Source: Oceanimonas sp052119705 (lineage in GTDB: Bacteria > Pseudomonadota > Gammaproteobacteria > Enterobacterales > Aeromonadaceae). Taken from it: a DNA stretch of 64,000 nt. Under the pieces are notes generated by a model that worked only from the letters and a program-made list of their open reading frames with translations, did not search any database and was not told the DNA's origin. Positions within the stretch are counted from its first letter, which is position 1; each line of letters begins with the position of its first letter. This document shows, piece by piece, positions 9,155 to 17,339 of the stretch. The stretch spans positions 62,001-126,000 of the forward strand of contig NZ_JBGQOP010000007.1 in NCBI RefSeq assembly GCF_052119705.1, given 5' to 3'. A program made the position numbers and the translations under genes.

Positions 9155-9387
9155 ATACCAATCTAAGTAAAGAAGTGGCCTGTTTAAGCGAATCACAAAG
9201 ATAAGTGCCGCCCTTGTAGTCCCACGCTTCAGCTGTGGGTCTTGCAAAGCAAGAAGGCTTTAAACATTCCCGCTGAGACGGGACTAGCAGCTGAAGCGCT
9301 AGACTACAAAACACCGTCCAGCCTGACTTTAGGTGTTGTATTCACTAAGATCGATAATACTGATCAGCTAGTTTTACAGAATGGTAT
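9155..9387. mobile_element. MITE-like element, copy A (233 bp)
   Basis: A 233-bp sequence bounded by ATACCA (9155-9160) and TGGTAT (9382-9387), almost identical along its length to 11617-11849. The centre is a large imperfect palindrome (about 9206-9308): TTGTAGTCCCACGCTTCAG pairs with CTGAAGCGCTAGACTACAA, and it contains CCCGCTGAGACGGG. It has no coding capacity. Equal length, inverted ends and lack of an ORF fit a non-autonomous miniature transposable element. No target-site duplication could be fixed by eye. Confidence 0.7.
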
Positions 9388-9406
9388 GACAGGCAAACCT
9401 AGGTTT

Positions 9407-9634
9407 CTAATCCCCAATCCTCAGTCCCCAGTCTCTTGTCTCAGTCCGTCGTTGCGAGGAGTGCAACGACGCGGCAATCCATGGTTTTTCATGTTGAATG
9501 ATAAACATAGTGCCCTACGCCGAGAAAAGGCTTAGGTTTACCCTTACACTCTTTACGCTTCACCCTAAACATATTTATTCAGATTTTATCTTCATTTTTC
9601 CGTGTTCTTCCGTGTATTCCGTGGCAAATGGCTT
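9407..9634. repeat. Two heptad tracts and half of a palindromic element
   Basis: 9407-9450 is a run of AATCCCC AATCCTC AGTCCCC AGTCTCT TGTCTCA heptamers. 9531-9571 is TTTACCC TTACACT CTTTACG CTTCACC. 9575-9634 is a right half of the GCAACGAAA-type family in its CCGTGTTC variant (TTTTTCCGTGTTCTTCCGTG, ending CCGTGGCAAA). They lie upstream of rraA, so the rraA promoter is either within or just 3' of them. Confidence 0.65.
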
Positions 9635-9691
9635 TAAAGCTTTGTCTTTCATACAATTAAGCCCACTCATAAAAATAGTAAGGAGTAAGGC

Positions 9692-10183
9692 ATGTTGGAT
9701 TTATTACCGGATTTATGTGATGAGCACGAAGATAAGATTGAAATATTGGCACCCATCTTTAAAGACTATGGCGCTCAAATTAACTTTTGGGGTAAAGCCG
9801 TTACGGTAAGCTGTTATGAAGATAATTCGAAAGTGCGCGAGCTGGTGGCTACACCCGGCACCGGCAAGGTGTTAGTGATTGACGGTGGTGGCTCGGTGCG
9901 CCGTGCATTAATGGGTGACCAAGTAGCTGCCACGGCACTCGACAACGGCTGGGCCGGCGTGGTGATCTACGGCGCCATTCGTGATGCGGGCGCGATTGGT
10001 GCCATGGCGCTGGGCGTGAAGGCGCTGGCTACTTGCCCGATGAAAACCGAGAAACACGATGTAGGCGAAATAGACGTGCCGGTCACCTTTGCCGAGGTGA
10101 CCATTAATCCCGGCGATTATATCTACGCAGACATCAACGGCATTATCGTGTCGCGAGAAGCCCTGAGCCATCCCTCTTTCTAA
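9692..10183 (+). CDS. rraA: Ribonuclease E activity regulator RraA
   Basis: RraA binds the C-terminal scaffold of RNase E and inhibits mRNA decay; the family fold is shared with HMG/CHA aldolases. 163 residues (E. coli 161). Family features are visible: DLLPDLCDEHEDKIEIL at the start, GGGSVRRALMGDQVAATALDNGWAGVV, the GAIRDAG motif and the C-terminal DINGIIVSREAL. ATG 9692 is preceded by AAGGAG about 8 bases upstream. No menA or other usual neighbour is present; single gene followed by a repeat-rich spacer. Confidence 0.92.
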   Translation: MLDLLPDLCDEHEDKIEILAPIFKDYGAQINFWGKAVTVSCYEDNSKVRELVATPGTGKVLVIDGGGSVRRALMGDQVAATALDNGWAGVVIYGAIRDAGAIGAMALGVKALATCPMKTEKHDVGEIDVPVTFAEVTINPGDYIYADINGIIVSREALSHPSF

Positions 10184-10530
10184 AAAACCTTCTTTGCCAC
10201 GCCTATTTGTAACGAGAGCACAGAACGACACAGACGAAAATAAATAACATAAAAAGACTTTATTTTGTAAGGTCCTATATATGGATAACGGGGTTGAAAA
10301 CCACCGCTACCGAGTCTGTACTTCTCTCTGCCGGCACGAGCATATCGTGGCAAAAAATATTTAAGATCTTGATCTGCAAAGAAATCAAAAAAATCCACTA
10401 AAAGATCAACATGACACGAAACGTATTGGAGCAAGACCTACAATTAAGCCCTGTATTGGCTCTTATTATAAAAGTCCCTTTTTCGATCTTATCCCTATTT
10501 TTTCGCGGGTTTGGTGGATTTCGTTGCAAA
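10184..10530. repeat. GCAACGAAA-type element at 10376-10530 plus a degraded copy
   Basis: 10376-10530 is a full copy: CTGCAAAGAAATC...CCACTAAAAGATC on the left, TTTTTTCGCGGGTTTGG and GATTTCGTTGCAAA on the right. Its middle (AAGACCTACAA..CTGTATTGG) closely matches the copy at 4890. 10190-10240 resembles a degraded left arm (TTTGCCACGC..CGAAAATAAATAA), followed by GTAAGGTC near 10268. No gene was seen between rraA and the methyltransferase gene. Confidence 0.7.
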
Positions 10531-10670
10531 TTATTTAGTGCTTGGTTTTCTGGTTGCTTGGCGCTGGCTGGTACTCTTTTAGGTGTCCCAAGCGGCGCTT
10601 TTATGGCAGAATGTGCGCCGTTTCTTTGGGTATTCGCTAAGCAAAAAGCTCGGCAAAAGTAGGGTAGGCC

Positions 10671-11390
10671 ATGCAGCTGTATTTTGTACTTAAATCACCG
10701 GCGCGGGCGGAAAACGTAGGCGCGGCGGCGCGCGCCATGAAGACCATGGGCTTTGATCAGATGCGCTTAGTGAACAGCCGCGTTCATGAACAAGACAAAG
10801 CCCATTGGGTGGCCCACGGCGCCCAAGAAATTTTAGATAACGCCGAGTATTTTGCCGAGCTGGCGCCCGCCTTGGCCGACATGGACTTAGTGATTGCCAC
10901 CACGGCCCGCGAGCGGGGTCGTTATCGTTATTACCTGACGCCGCAACAAGCCATCACCCAAGTTAATAATAAAAAAGTGCAAAAAGTAGCGCTGTTATTT
11001 GGCTGTGAAGAGTCCGGCTTAAGTAACGAGGATTTGGCACTGGCCGATATTATTAGCTACTTGCCGCTTAAGGTGAGCTATCCGTCGCTGAATCTCGGCC
11101 AAGCCATTATGCTCTACGCCTATGAATTTAGTCAGGGCGTGCACGAGCCAGCAATAGCAGATAAGGCCGAAGCCGTCGCTGATAACGAAACTCTTGGCTC
11201 CAATAAGCAATTAAGAGTGCTGCAACAAAAAACAGCACAATTGTTTGATAAAATTGGGGTTGGCCAGCAGGAAAAACTGGCTGGATGGGTATCTGACCGT
11301 TTGCCTATGCTAGAACAGCGCGATCTAAACCTCCTGCATCTGCTCTTGAAAGACTTAGATAGGGCGCTGTCTGAGCACAAGGGCGGTTGA
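10671..11390 (+). CDS. yjtD: SPOUT-family tRNA/rRNA methyltransferase (YjtD/LasT type)
   Basis: A TrmH/SPOUT-class S-adenosylmethionine-dependent RNA 2'-O-methyltransferase related to TrmJ. 239 residues. N-terminal PARAENVGAAARAMKTMGF is the substrate-side motif. The knotted SAM site is seen in LLFGCEESGLSNEDLALAD and PSLNLGQAIMLYAYEF. The C-terminal third (about 165-239) is a helical extension as in TrmJ. E. coli YjtD sits directly before thrL; the same position here (55 bases before the leader peptide) supports that ortholog rather than TrmJ proper. The exact RNA target is unknown to me. Confidence 0.82.
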   Translation: MQLYFVLKSPARAENVGAAARAMKTMGFDQMRLVNSRVHEQDKAHWVAHGAQEILDNAEYFAELAPALADMDLVIATTARERGRYRYYLTPQQAITQVNNKKVQKVALLFGCEESGLSNEDLALADIISYLPLKVSYPSLNLGQAIMLYAYEFSQGVHEPAIADKAEAVADNETLGSNKQLRVLQQKTAQLFDKIGVGQQEKLAGWVSDRLPMLEQRDLNLLHLLLKDLDRALSEHKGG

Positions 11391-11445
11391 CAAGCATGCT
11401 AGCTCGGGTTATTGCTATGCCACTCGTTCTTCAAGGTTGTTCGTT

Positions 11446-11532
11446 ATGTTGCCAAGCCAGCGCCTCATTACCAGCATTATTATTACCAGCACCATTATTG
11501 GTACCATTACACGTGGTACTGAAGCGGGCTGA
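11446..11532 (+). CDS. thrL: thr operon leader peptide ThrL (28 aa)
   Basis: ATG 11446 to TGA 11530-11532 reads a 28-residue peptide, MLPSQRLITS followed by IIITSTIIGTITRGTEAG. Of residues 8-25, six are Thr and seven are Ile, the classic control-codon run for attenuation by charged tRNA-Thr and tRNA-Ile. It is followed 30 bases later by a terminator and then by thrABC. It is too short for standard gene callers. No strong Shine-Dalgarno was identified upstream (GGTTGTTC region). Confidence 0.88.
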   Translation: MLPSQRLITSIIITSTIIGTITRGTEAG

Positions 11533-11562
11533 TGCGCTAACAACACTTGATTAGAATCTAAG

Positions 11563-11594
11563 AGCCCGCATCCCCATCCGATGCGGGCTTTTTT
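11563..11594 (+). terminator. thr operon attenuator terminator
   Basis: AGCCCGCATC (11563-11572) pairs perfectly with GATGCGGGCT (11580-11589) around a 7-base loop and is followed by TTTTTT. Upstream AGCGGGCT (11523-11530), which overlaps the leader stop codon, can pair with the left arm AGCCCGC, giving a mutually exclusive antiterminator when ribosomes stall at Thr/Ile codons. Confidence 0.9.
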
Positions 11595-11616
11595 GTTGCG
11601 TTTTTAGCTGTTTTTT

Positions 11617-11849
11617 ATACCAATTTAAGTAAAAAAGTCGCCTGTTCAAGCGAACTACAAAGATAGGCACCGCCCTTGTAGTCCCACGCTTTAGCTGTGG
11701 GTCCTGCGCAGCAGGATAGTTTAAAACATTCCCGCTGAGACGGGACTAGCAGCTGAAGCGCTAGACTACAAAACACTGCCCAGCCTGACTTTAGGTGTTG
11801 TATTCACTAAGAGTGACAATACTGACCAGTTAGTTTTACAGCATGGTAT
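11617..11849. mobile_element. MITE-like element, copy B (233 bp), in the thr leader
   Basis: Second 233-bp copy, bounded by ATACCA (11617-11622) and TGGTAT (11844-11849), with roughly ten percent differences from copy A, mostly in the left part. It lies between the attenuator and thrA, so every read-through thr transcript carries its large central hairpin. It has no coding capacity. Confidence 0.7.
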
Positions 11850-11926
11850 TAGTTAAATTTTGTTCGTTATTCTTTTTCGTTTTCTATTTTTCGTCTAGCA
11901 CTTTTGCCTAGCACAGGGAGTTATCA

Positions 11927-14386
11927 ATGCGTGTCTTGAAATTTGGCGGCACCTCTTTGGCCAATAGCGAGCGATTTAATAACGTCGCCGATATCGTGGT
12001 CAATAATCAGCAGCAGTCTCAGGCGGCGCTGGTCTTATCCGCCCCCGCCAAAGTCACCAACCACTTGGTGGCCGTGGTTGAACAGACCATACGTGGTTTG
12101 GATCCGGCGCCGGTATTGCAGGAAATTGAGCAGATTTTTCATGGCATTATCGACGGCCTCAAGGCAACTTTCCCTGCGTTTGACGACACGGGTGTGAAGG
12201 CGCGAGTAGAGCGCGAACTCAGCCAGCTGGCGCGTTTGCTGCAAGGGGTCGGCTTATTACAGCAGTGCCCAGATAACACCCAAGCACACATCTTAAGCCG
12301 TGGCGAAGCCTTATCCATCGCCACCATGGCGGCCTTGCTGACCGCTCGCGGCGAGCAAGTTGAAGTGATCACGCCTCAGGCCATGTTGTTAGGCGAGGGC
12401 AGCTATTTAGAAGCCACAGTGAACATCGAAGTGTCACGGGCGCGTTTTGCCGAAGCAGGCTTGCGTAGTGATTGCATCTACCTGATGCCGGGCTTTACCG
12501 CCGGTAATGACAAAGGCGAAACCGTGATCTTGGGTCGTAATGGCTCAGATTATTCCGCTGCCGTGTTAGCCGCTTGCGTGAATGCCGAGTGTTGCGAGAT
12601 ATGGACCGATGTAGATGGCGTGTACAACTGCGACCCACGCTTGGTGCCAGACGCTAAGTTGCTAAAGCAATTGTCTTATAAAGAAGCCATGGAGCTGTCG
12701 TATTTTGGTGCCAAGGTTTTGCATCCCAAAACCATTGCGCCCATCGCTCAGTTCCACATTCCGTGCTTGATCAAAAACACCGGTAACCCGCAAGGCGAAG
12801 GCTCGTTAATCGGCCCCGAGTGCAGCGACGACGATCAGCAGGTAAAAGGCATTTCCGACTTAGTCGGCATGACCATGATCAACATATCGGGTCCGGGTAT
12901 GAAAGGCATGGTCGGCATGGCTGGGCGCTTGTTCTCTTGTGTCTCCCGCGCCGGCGTCAGCATAGTGCTGATCACCCAAAGCTCATCTGAATACAGCGTG
13001 AGTTTTTGTATCCATAACTTCGACCAAGCCAAGGCGAAAATTGCCATCGCCAACGAATTCGCACTGGAATTTAAAAACAAGCTGCTTGAGCCGTTAGATA
13101 TCATCGAAGACTTGGCCATCATTTCTTTGGTCGGCGATCGCATGCGCATGGTGAAAGGCGTGTCGGCCCGCTTCTTTAATGCCTTGGCCGAAGCCTCCAT
13201 TAATATAGTAGCTATCGCTCAGGGCTCGAGCGAGCGCTCTATTTCTGCGGTGATCCACAAGGCAAAAACCACCGAAGCCATTAAGGCTTGCCATCAAAAC
13301 TTCTTCTCGAGCCGTCGCTTTATTGATGTGTTCTTAGTGGGTTGTGGTGGCGTGGGTGCGGCCTTGCTCGAACAAATTCGTCGCCAGCAGCCGGTATTGC
13401 AAAAGCAAGATATCGGCATTCGCGTGGTGGGCATCGCCAATTCGCGCCAGATGGTGTTAAACCGTGACGGTATCGAGCTTGCCAACTGGCAAGAGCAGCT
13501 AGAGCAAGCCACCGAAAGCTTTACCTTAGCGCGCTTGCAGCGCATGGTCGAAGACAGCCATCTGATCAATCCCGTACTGGTGGATTGCACCTCAAGCGAG
13601 GGCGTGGCCGAGCAATATGCCGACTTCTTGGCCGCTGGCTTCCATGTGGTGACCCCGAACAAGAAAGCCAACACTGCCAGCCTAGATTATTATCGCCAGC
13701 TGCGCCGTGCCGCCCAGCGTACTCACCGCAAGTTCTTGTATGAGACAACAGTTGGCGCCGGTTTGCCGGTGATCGAGAACCTGCAAAACCTGCTGCGCGC
13801 GGGCGATGAGCTTAAAGCCTTTGGCGGTATTTTGTCTGGCTCCATGTCTTACATCTTCGGTAAGTTAGATGAAGGTATGAGCTTTGCCGATGCCACCCGC
13901 ATCGCTCGCGATAACGGCTTTACCGAGCCGGATCCGCGTGATGATTTAAGCGGCATGGACGTGGCGCGCAAGCTGTTGATCTTGGCCCGCGAAGCCGGTA
14001 TGCAATTGGACTTATCCGACATTGAAGTCGAAGCCAGCCTACCGCCACACTTCGACGCCAGCGGCGATAACGACACCTTTATGGCCCGTTTGCCAGAAGC
14101 CAACGCCTACTTTGAGCAGCGCGTGTCAGAAGCGGCGAGTGAGGGTAAGGTGCTGCGCTACGTGGGCGAAATTGAAAATGGTCACTGCAAGGTTGCCATT
14201 AAGGCCGTAGACGGCGATGATCCGCTGTTCAAAGTAAAAGACGGCGAAAATGCGCTGGCCTTCTACACCCAATACTACCAGCCAATTCCGCTGGTATTGC
14301 GTGGCTATGGTGCCGGTGCCGATGTGACCGCCGCCGGCGTATTTGCCGATTTATTGCGCACCCATAACTGGAAGCAGGAGATTTAA
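11927..14386 (+). CDS. thrA: Bifunctional aspartokinase I / homoserine dehydrogenase I
   Basis: Catalyses the first and third steps of the aspartate-to-threonine pathway: aspartate phosphorylation and reduction of aspartate semialdehyde to homoserine. 819 residues (E. coli 820). Aspartokinase domain 1-290, beginning VLKFGGTSLANSERF, with GRNGSDYSAAVLA. Two ACT domains at about 310-455 for allosteric threonine inhibition. Homoserine dehydrogenase from about 462 (FLVGCGGVGAAL, an NAD(P)-binding loop) with the catalytic region around LSGMDVARKLLILAREAG. ATG 11927 has GGGAG about 8 bases upstream. First gene of thrABC, controlled by the ThrL attenuator. Confidence 0.97.
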   Translation: MRVLKFGGTSLANSERFNNVADIVVNNQQQSQAALVLSAPAKVTNHLVAVVEQTIRGLDPAPVLQEIEQIFHGIIDGLKATFPAFDDTGVKARVERELSQLARLLQGVGLLQQCPDNTQAHILSRGEALSIATMAALLTARGEQVEVITPQAMLLGEGSYLEATVNIEVSRARFAEAGLRSDCIYLMPGFTAGNDKGETVILGRNGSDYSAAVLAACVNAECCEIWTDVDGVYNCDPRLVPDAKLLKQLSYKEAMELSYFGAKVLHPKTIAPIAQFHIPCLIKNTGNPQGEGSLIGPECSDDDQQVKGISDLVGMTMINISGPGMKGMVGMAGRLFSCVSRAGVSIVLITQSSSEYSVSFCIHNFDQAKAKIAIANEFALEFKNKLLEPLDIIEDLAIISLVGDRMRMVKGVSARFFNALAEASINIVAIAQGSSERSISAVIHKAKTTEAIKACHQNFFSSRRFIDVFLVGCGGVGAALLEQIRRQQPVLQKQDIGIRVVGIANSRQMVLNRDGIELANWQEQLEQATESFTLARLQRMVEDSHLINPVLVDCTSSEGVAEQYADFLAAGFHVVTPNKKANTASLDYYRQLRRAAQRTHRKFLYETTVGAGLPVIENLQNLLRAGDELKAFGGILSGSMSYIFGKLDEGMSFADATRIARDNGFTEPDPRDDLSGMDVARKLLILAREAGMQLDLSDIEVEASLPPHFDASGDNDTFMARLPEANAYFEQRVSEAASEGKVLRYVGEIENGHCKVAIKAVDGDDPLFKVKDGENALAFYTQYYQPIPLVLRGYGAGADVTAAGVFADLLRTHNWKQEI

Positions 14387-15343
14387 ATGAGTGTAGTTGC
14401 CTTTGCCCCTGCCTCTACCGCCAACGTCAGCGTCGGCTTTGATATTTTAGGGGCCGCCATGGCCCCGGTAGACGGCACCTTGTTGGGTGACCGTGTGTGG
14501 GTGGGAGATACGGAGGGTGAGTTTACCCTCACTACAGTCGGTGCTTATGCCCATAAGTTGCCCGATGATTTTACCCAAAACATCGTTTATGACTGCTATC
14601 TGGCCTTTGAAAAAGCCATTTTCGATAAAGGCGTGACTAGCAAAAAGCTTAAGATGACGCTGGAAAAAAGCATGCCAGTAGGCTCGGGCCTCGGCTCCAG
14701 CGCCACCAGCATAGTGGCCGCTTTTGTGGCACTAAATGCTTTTTACGACAAGCCACTCAGCGAGCATGAATTGATGTTGCTGATGGGCGAGCTAGAAGGG
14801 CAGATCTCCGGTTCTTTGCATTACGATAACGTCGCACCTTGTCATTTTGGTGGCCTGCAGTTGGTCGTCGACGAAGCGGGCATAGTGAGCCAAACGCTGC
14901 CGAGCTTCGATGATTGGTATTGGGTGCTTTGCTATCCGGGTATTAACGTTTCTACCTCTGCCGCGCGCAGCATATTGCCGGCTCAGTATCGCCGCCAAGA
15001 CTGTTTAACCTATGGCCGTCGTTTGGGCGGTTTCGTGCATGCTTGCCACACAGGCCAAGAGACACTGGCTGCGGCCATGTTGAAAGACGTGATTGCCGAA
15101 CCTTATCGCGCACAGTTGATCCCAGGCTTTGATGCGGTGCGTGAGCAAGCCGCCGCCATGGGCGCACTGGCCACCGGTATTTCTGGCAGTGGCCCCACGG
15201 TATTTTGCGTGCTCAAAGATTTAGGCCAAGCCGAGAAGCTGAAAAGCTGGTTGGGCGAACATTTTATTCAAAATCAGGATGGCTTTTGCCATATTTGCAA
15301 AATCGATACCCAAGGTGCTCGAGTAACAGGAACTGAATTATGA
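14387..15343 (+). CDS. thrB: Homoserine kinase
   Basis: GHMP-family kinase converting homoserine to O-phosphohomoserine in the cytoplasm. 318 residues (E. coli 310). The N-terminal PASTANVSVGFDILGAA, the ATP-binding glycine loop PVGSGLGSSATSIVAA at about 95-110 and the C-terminal GISGSGPTVFCV motif are all intact. The ATG follows the thrA stop directly with no gap, with AGGAG inside the end of thrA, so translation is coupled. Confidence 0.96.
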   Translation: MSVVAFAPASTANVSVGFDILGAAMAPVDGTLLGDRVWVGDTEGEFTLTTVGAYAHKLPDDFTQNIVYDCYLAFEKAIFDKGVTSKKLKMTLEKSMPVGSGLGSSATSIVAAFVALNAFYDKPLSEHELMLLMGELEGQISGSLHYDNVAPCHFGGLQLVVDEAGIVSQTLPSFDDWYWVLCYPGINVSTSAARSILPAQYRRQDCLTYGRRLGGFVHACHTGQETLAAAMLKDVIAEPYRAQLIPGFDAVREQAAAMGALATGISGSGPTVFCVLKDLGQAEKLKSWLGEHFIQNQDGFCHICKIDTQGARVTGTEL

Positions 15344-16623
15344 AGCTGTATAACATTAAGGACAATTCGGAAACCATAAATTTCGCTGGTGCCGTTAAGC
15401 AAGGCTTAGGTCGTGGTCAGGGGTTATTCTTCCCAGAAAACTTAACGCCCATGGCCAACATTGATGCATTGCTCGAGCTGCCTTTAGTGCCGCGCTCGGT
15501 TGCCGTGTTACAGCATCTGATTGGTGATGAAATTCCTGAAGCGACACTCGCCGCCATGGTAGAGCGCGCTTTTACCTTTCCCGCACCTTTAGTAAAAGTT
15601 GACGAGCACACCTACGCATTGGAGCTGTTTCACGGCCCTACCTTGGCGTTTAAAGACTTTGGCGGCCGCTTCATGGCTCAGTGCCTAGCGACACTCAGCA
15701 CTGATGGTAAGAAAATTACCATTCTGACTGCTACCTCAGGCGACACAGGTGCCGCGGTGGCGCACGCCTTCTACGGCCTGCCCAACATTGACGTGGTTAT
15801 CTTGTATCCAGAGGGCAAAATCAGCCCGCTGCAAGAAAAGCTGTTCACCACTTTAGGCGACAACATTCGCACCCTAGCGGTGAAAGGCGACTTCGACGAT
15901 TGTCAGGCATTAGTAAAGCAGGCCTTCGACGATGAAGAGCTAAAAGCGGCGGTAGGTTTAAACTCCGCCAACTCTATCAACATCAGCCGTTTAGTGGCGC
16001 AGGTGTGCTACTACTTCGAAGCCATCGCCCAGCTACCCGCCGAGCAGCGCCACAAGGCGGTGATTGCCGTGCCATCAGGTAACTTCGGTAACTTGACCGC
16101 CGGCTTAATTGCCAAGGCCATCGGCCTGCCGGTGAAGCGCTTTATGGCCGCCACCAACGCCAACGATACCGTGCCTCGCTACTTGGCGAGCGGCAGCTGG
16201 GATCCTAAGACCACGGTGGCCACCATTTCTAACGCCATGGACGTGAGCCGCCCGAACAACTGGCCACGGGTTGAAGAATTGTGCCGCGTTAAAGGTTGGG
16301 ATCTGGCCGATATCGCCTCTGACTCACTCAATGACGAGCAAACCAAAGACGCCTTACGGCGCCTATTCGCCCAAGGCTACTTATGTGAGCCACACGGCGC
16401 CATTGGTTGGGATTTGCTCAATAAAGAGCGCGGCAAAGATGAAGTGGGCATTTTCTTATGCACCGCCCATCCGGCCAAGTTCAAAGAAAACGTCGATGAA
16501 ATTTTAGGCCAAGACTTAGCCTTGCCAGGTCCCCTCGCCAAGCACATGGCGATGGAGCCGCTGAACGGCACTATTCCTGCCGACTTCGCAGCATTGAAAG
16601 CCGAGATGTTAAATAAAGCTTGA
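15340..16623 (+). CDS. thrC: Threonine synthase
   Basis: Pyridoxal-phosphate enzyme making threonine from O-phosphohomoserine, the last step of the pathway. 427 residues (E. coli 428). The PLP lysine is in ALEFHGPTLAFKDFG-like context (LFHGPTLAFKDF, near residue 107), with TSGDTGAAVAHAF binding phosphate and the later PSGNFGNLTAG loop. Its ATG overlaps the thrB stop as ATGA (15340-15343), indicating translational coupling. A strong terminator follows. Confidence 0.96.
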   Translation: MKLYNIKDNSETINFAGAVKQGLGRGQGLFFPENLTPMANIDALLELPLVPRSVAVLQHLIGDEIPEATLAAMVERAFTFPAPLVKVDEHTYALELFHGPTLAFKDFGGRFMAQCLATLSTDGKKITILTATSGDTGAAVAHAFYGLPNIDVVILYPEGKISPLQEKLFTTLGDNIRTLAVKGDFDDCQALVKQAFDDEELKAAVGLNSANSINISRLVAQVCYYFEAIAQLPAEQRHKAVIAVPSGNFGNLTAGLIAKAIGLPVKRFMAATNANDTVPRYLASGSWDPKTTVATISNAMDVSRPNNWPRVEELCRVKGWDLADIASDSLNDEQTKDALRRLFAQGYLCEPHGAIGWDLLNKERGKDEVGIFLCTAHPAKFKENVDEILGQDLALPGPLAKHMAMEPLNGTIPADFAALKAEMLNKA

Positions 16624-16654
16624 AGCCGTAAGCGATAAGCTGGAAGTTAAACAC

Positions 16655-16690
16655 AAACACCGAGCTATTCAGCTCGGTGTTTTGCTTTTT
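16655..16690 (+). terminator. thrABC terminator
   Basis: AAACACCGAGCT (16655-16666) and AGCTCGGTGTTT (16671-16682) form a perfect 12-bp stem with a 4-base loop, followed by a T-rich run, 32 bases after the thrC stop. Confidence 0.9.
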
Positions 16691-16740
16691 GCTCTCCAGT
16701 TTGGGCAAAACGATTTTGCTCCTTGTTTCGTTTGGTCTTG

Positions 16741-16803
16741 CTCTCAGCTTCCGGCTTCCGGCTTCCGGCTTCCGGCTTCCAGCTTCCGGCTCTCAGCTTC
16801 TAG
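16741..16803. repeat. Nine-unit heptad tract (CTTCCGG type)
   Basis: A perfect 7-bp-period run: CTCTCAG, four CTTCCGG, CTTCCAG, CTTCCGG, CTCTCAG, CTTCTAG. On the minus strand it is read in frame as the last 20 residues of the four-helix-bundle gene. Because 7 bases times 3 equals 7 codons, the protein end shows a 7-residue repeat. Confidence 0.9.
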
Positions 16804-17139
16804 CTTTAACTTATTAATCAGCCCAGAGATCATCGAAGCTATTTCTTTGGTCTCCTTGATCCAATGGTTACCCAGTTCGTGTCCTATATATCCTATTTCT
16901 AAACCAATATAAGTTTGCGTTCTGAGCTCCGAACAAGAACCTTTAGCTATAAGGAGAAAGTGCATCTTATCTTTGGGTGTGCGTCTAGTCATCCCCTCCG
17001 CTATGTTGCTAGGAACTGATAATCCAGAGCGAGTAATTTGGTCTTTAAAACCAAAATCCCGCAAGCCGGCCAATGCTTTATAAACCTCAGCGGATAACTG
17101 AATCGAACGTCGCCAAATTTCTAGCTTTTCAAAATCCAT
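16744..17139 (-). CDS. Four-helix-bundle protein (S23/Avd-like family), intact copy
   Basis: A small protein of the four-helix-bundle family first seen in 23S rRNA intervening sequences and related to the DGR accessory protein Avd; the cellular role of orphan members is unknown. 131 residues. MDFEKLEIWRRSIQLS, then DQITRSGLSVPSNIAEGMTR, and ELRTQTYIGLEIGYI are the family landmarks (basic surface, SIxxNIAEG-like turn). AAGGAG precedes ATG 17139. The normal fold should end near residue 111; the last 20 residues (KLEAESR-KLEAGSR-KPEAGS) are a translated heptad tract. Another tract (17254-17284) lies on its upstream side. No rRNA is nearby, so this is not an rRNA insertion protein. Confidence 0.85.
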   Translation of the reverse strand: MDFEKLEIWRRSIQLSAEVYKALAGLRDFGFKDQITRSGLSVPSNIAEGMTRRTPKDKMHFLLIAKGSCSELRTQTYIGLEIGYIGHELGNHWIKETKEIASMISGLINKLKLEAESRKLEAGSRKPEAGS

Positions 17140-17253
17140 AACAACTCCTTGTCATGCTTACACTCAGTAGTGCTTTAATTTTAATCTATAATTCAACACT
17201 GCGTTTTCTGAGCTACCTTACATGTTCCCAGCTTTTTCAGATCTTATCTTTCA

Positions 17254-17284
17254 CTTCCAGCTCCGAGCTTCCAGCTTCTAGCTA
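17254..17284. repeat. Heptad tract upstream of the four-helix-bundle gene
   Basis: CTTCCAG CTCCGAG CTTCCAG CTTCTAG CTA, the same dialect and the same orientation as the tract at 16741-16803, so the four-helix-bundle gene sits between two direct tracts. Confidence 0.85.
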
Positions 17285-17338
17285 TCTTTCCCCCCTCAAA
17301 TTTTGCTAATGTAGAAAAATTATTTAAGGGGGGAAAGA
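17285..17338 (+). promoter_or_regulatory. Hairpin sequestering the tesB ribosome binding site
   Basis: TCTTTCCCCCCT (17285-17296) is the exact reverse complement of AGGGGGGAAAGA (17327-17338), a perfect 12-bp stem with a 30-base loop. The 3' arm is the purine-rich Shine-Dalgarno region immediately before the tesB ATG at 17340. When folded, the site would be hidden. It could be a thermosensor-like or ligand-free translational control element, or just a repeat-derived hairpin. Confidence 0.55.
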
Positions 17339-17339
17339 G

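Noticed and set aside
9242..9535. Open frame across MITE copy A and a heptad tract
   Set aside because: It spans repeat sequence only, has no ribosome site and no recognisable protein features.
16682..16912. Plus-strand frame antisense to the four-helix-bundle gene
   Set aside because: Its periodic Ser/Gly/Phe/Arg/Leu content is the heptad tract read on the other strand; the minus-strand gene is the real one.
16744..17139. Annotation as ribosomal protein S23
   Set aside because: The family name comes from intervening sequences in 23S rRNA; no rRNA is present, so a ribosomal role is not supported.
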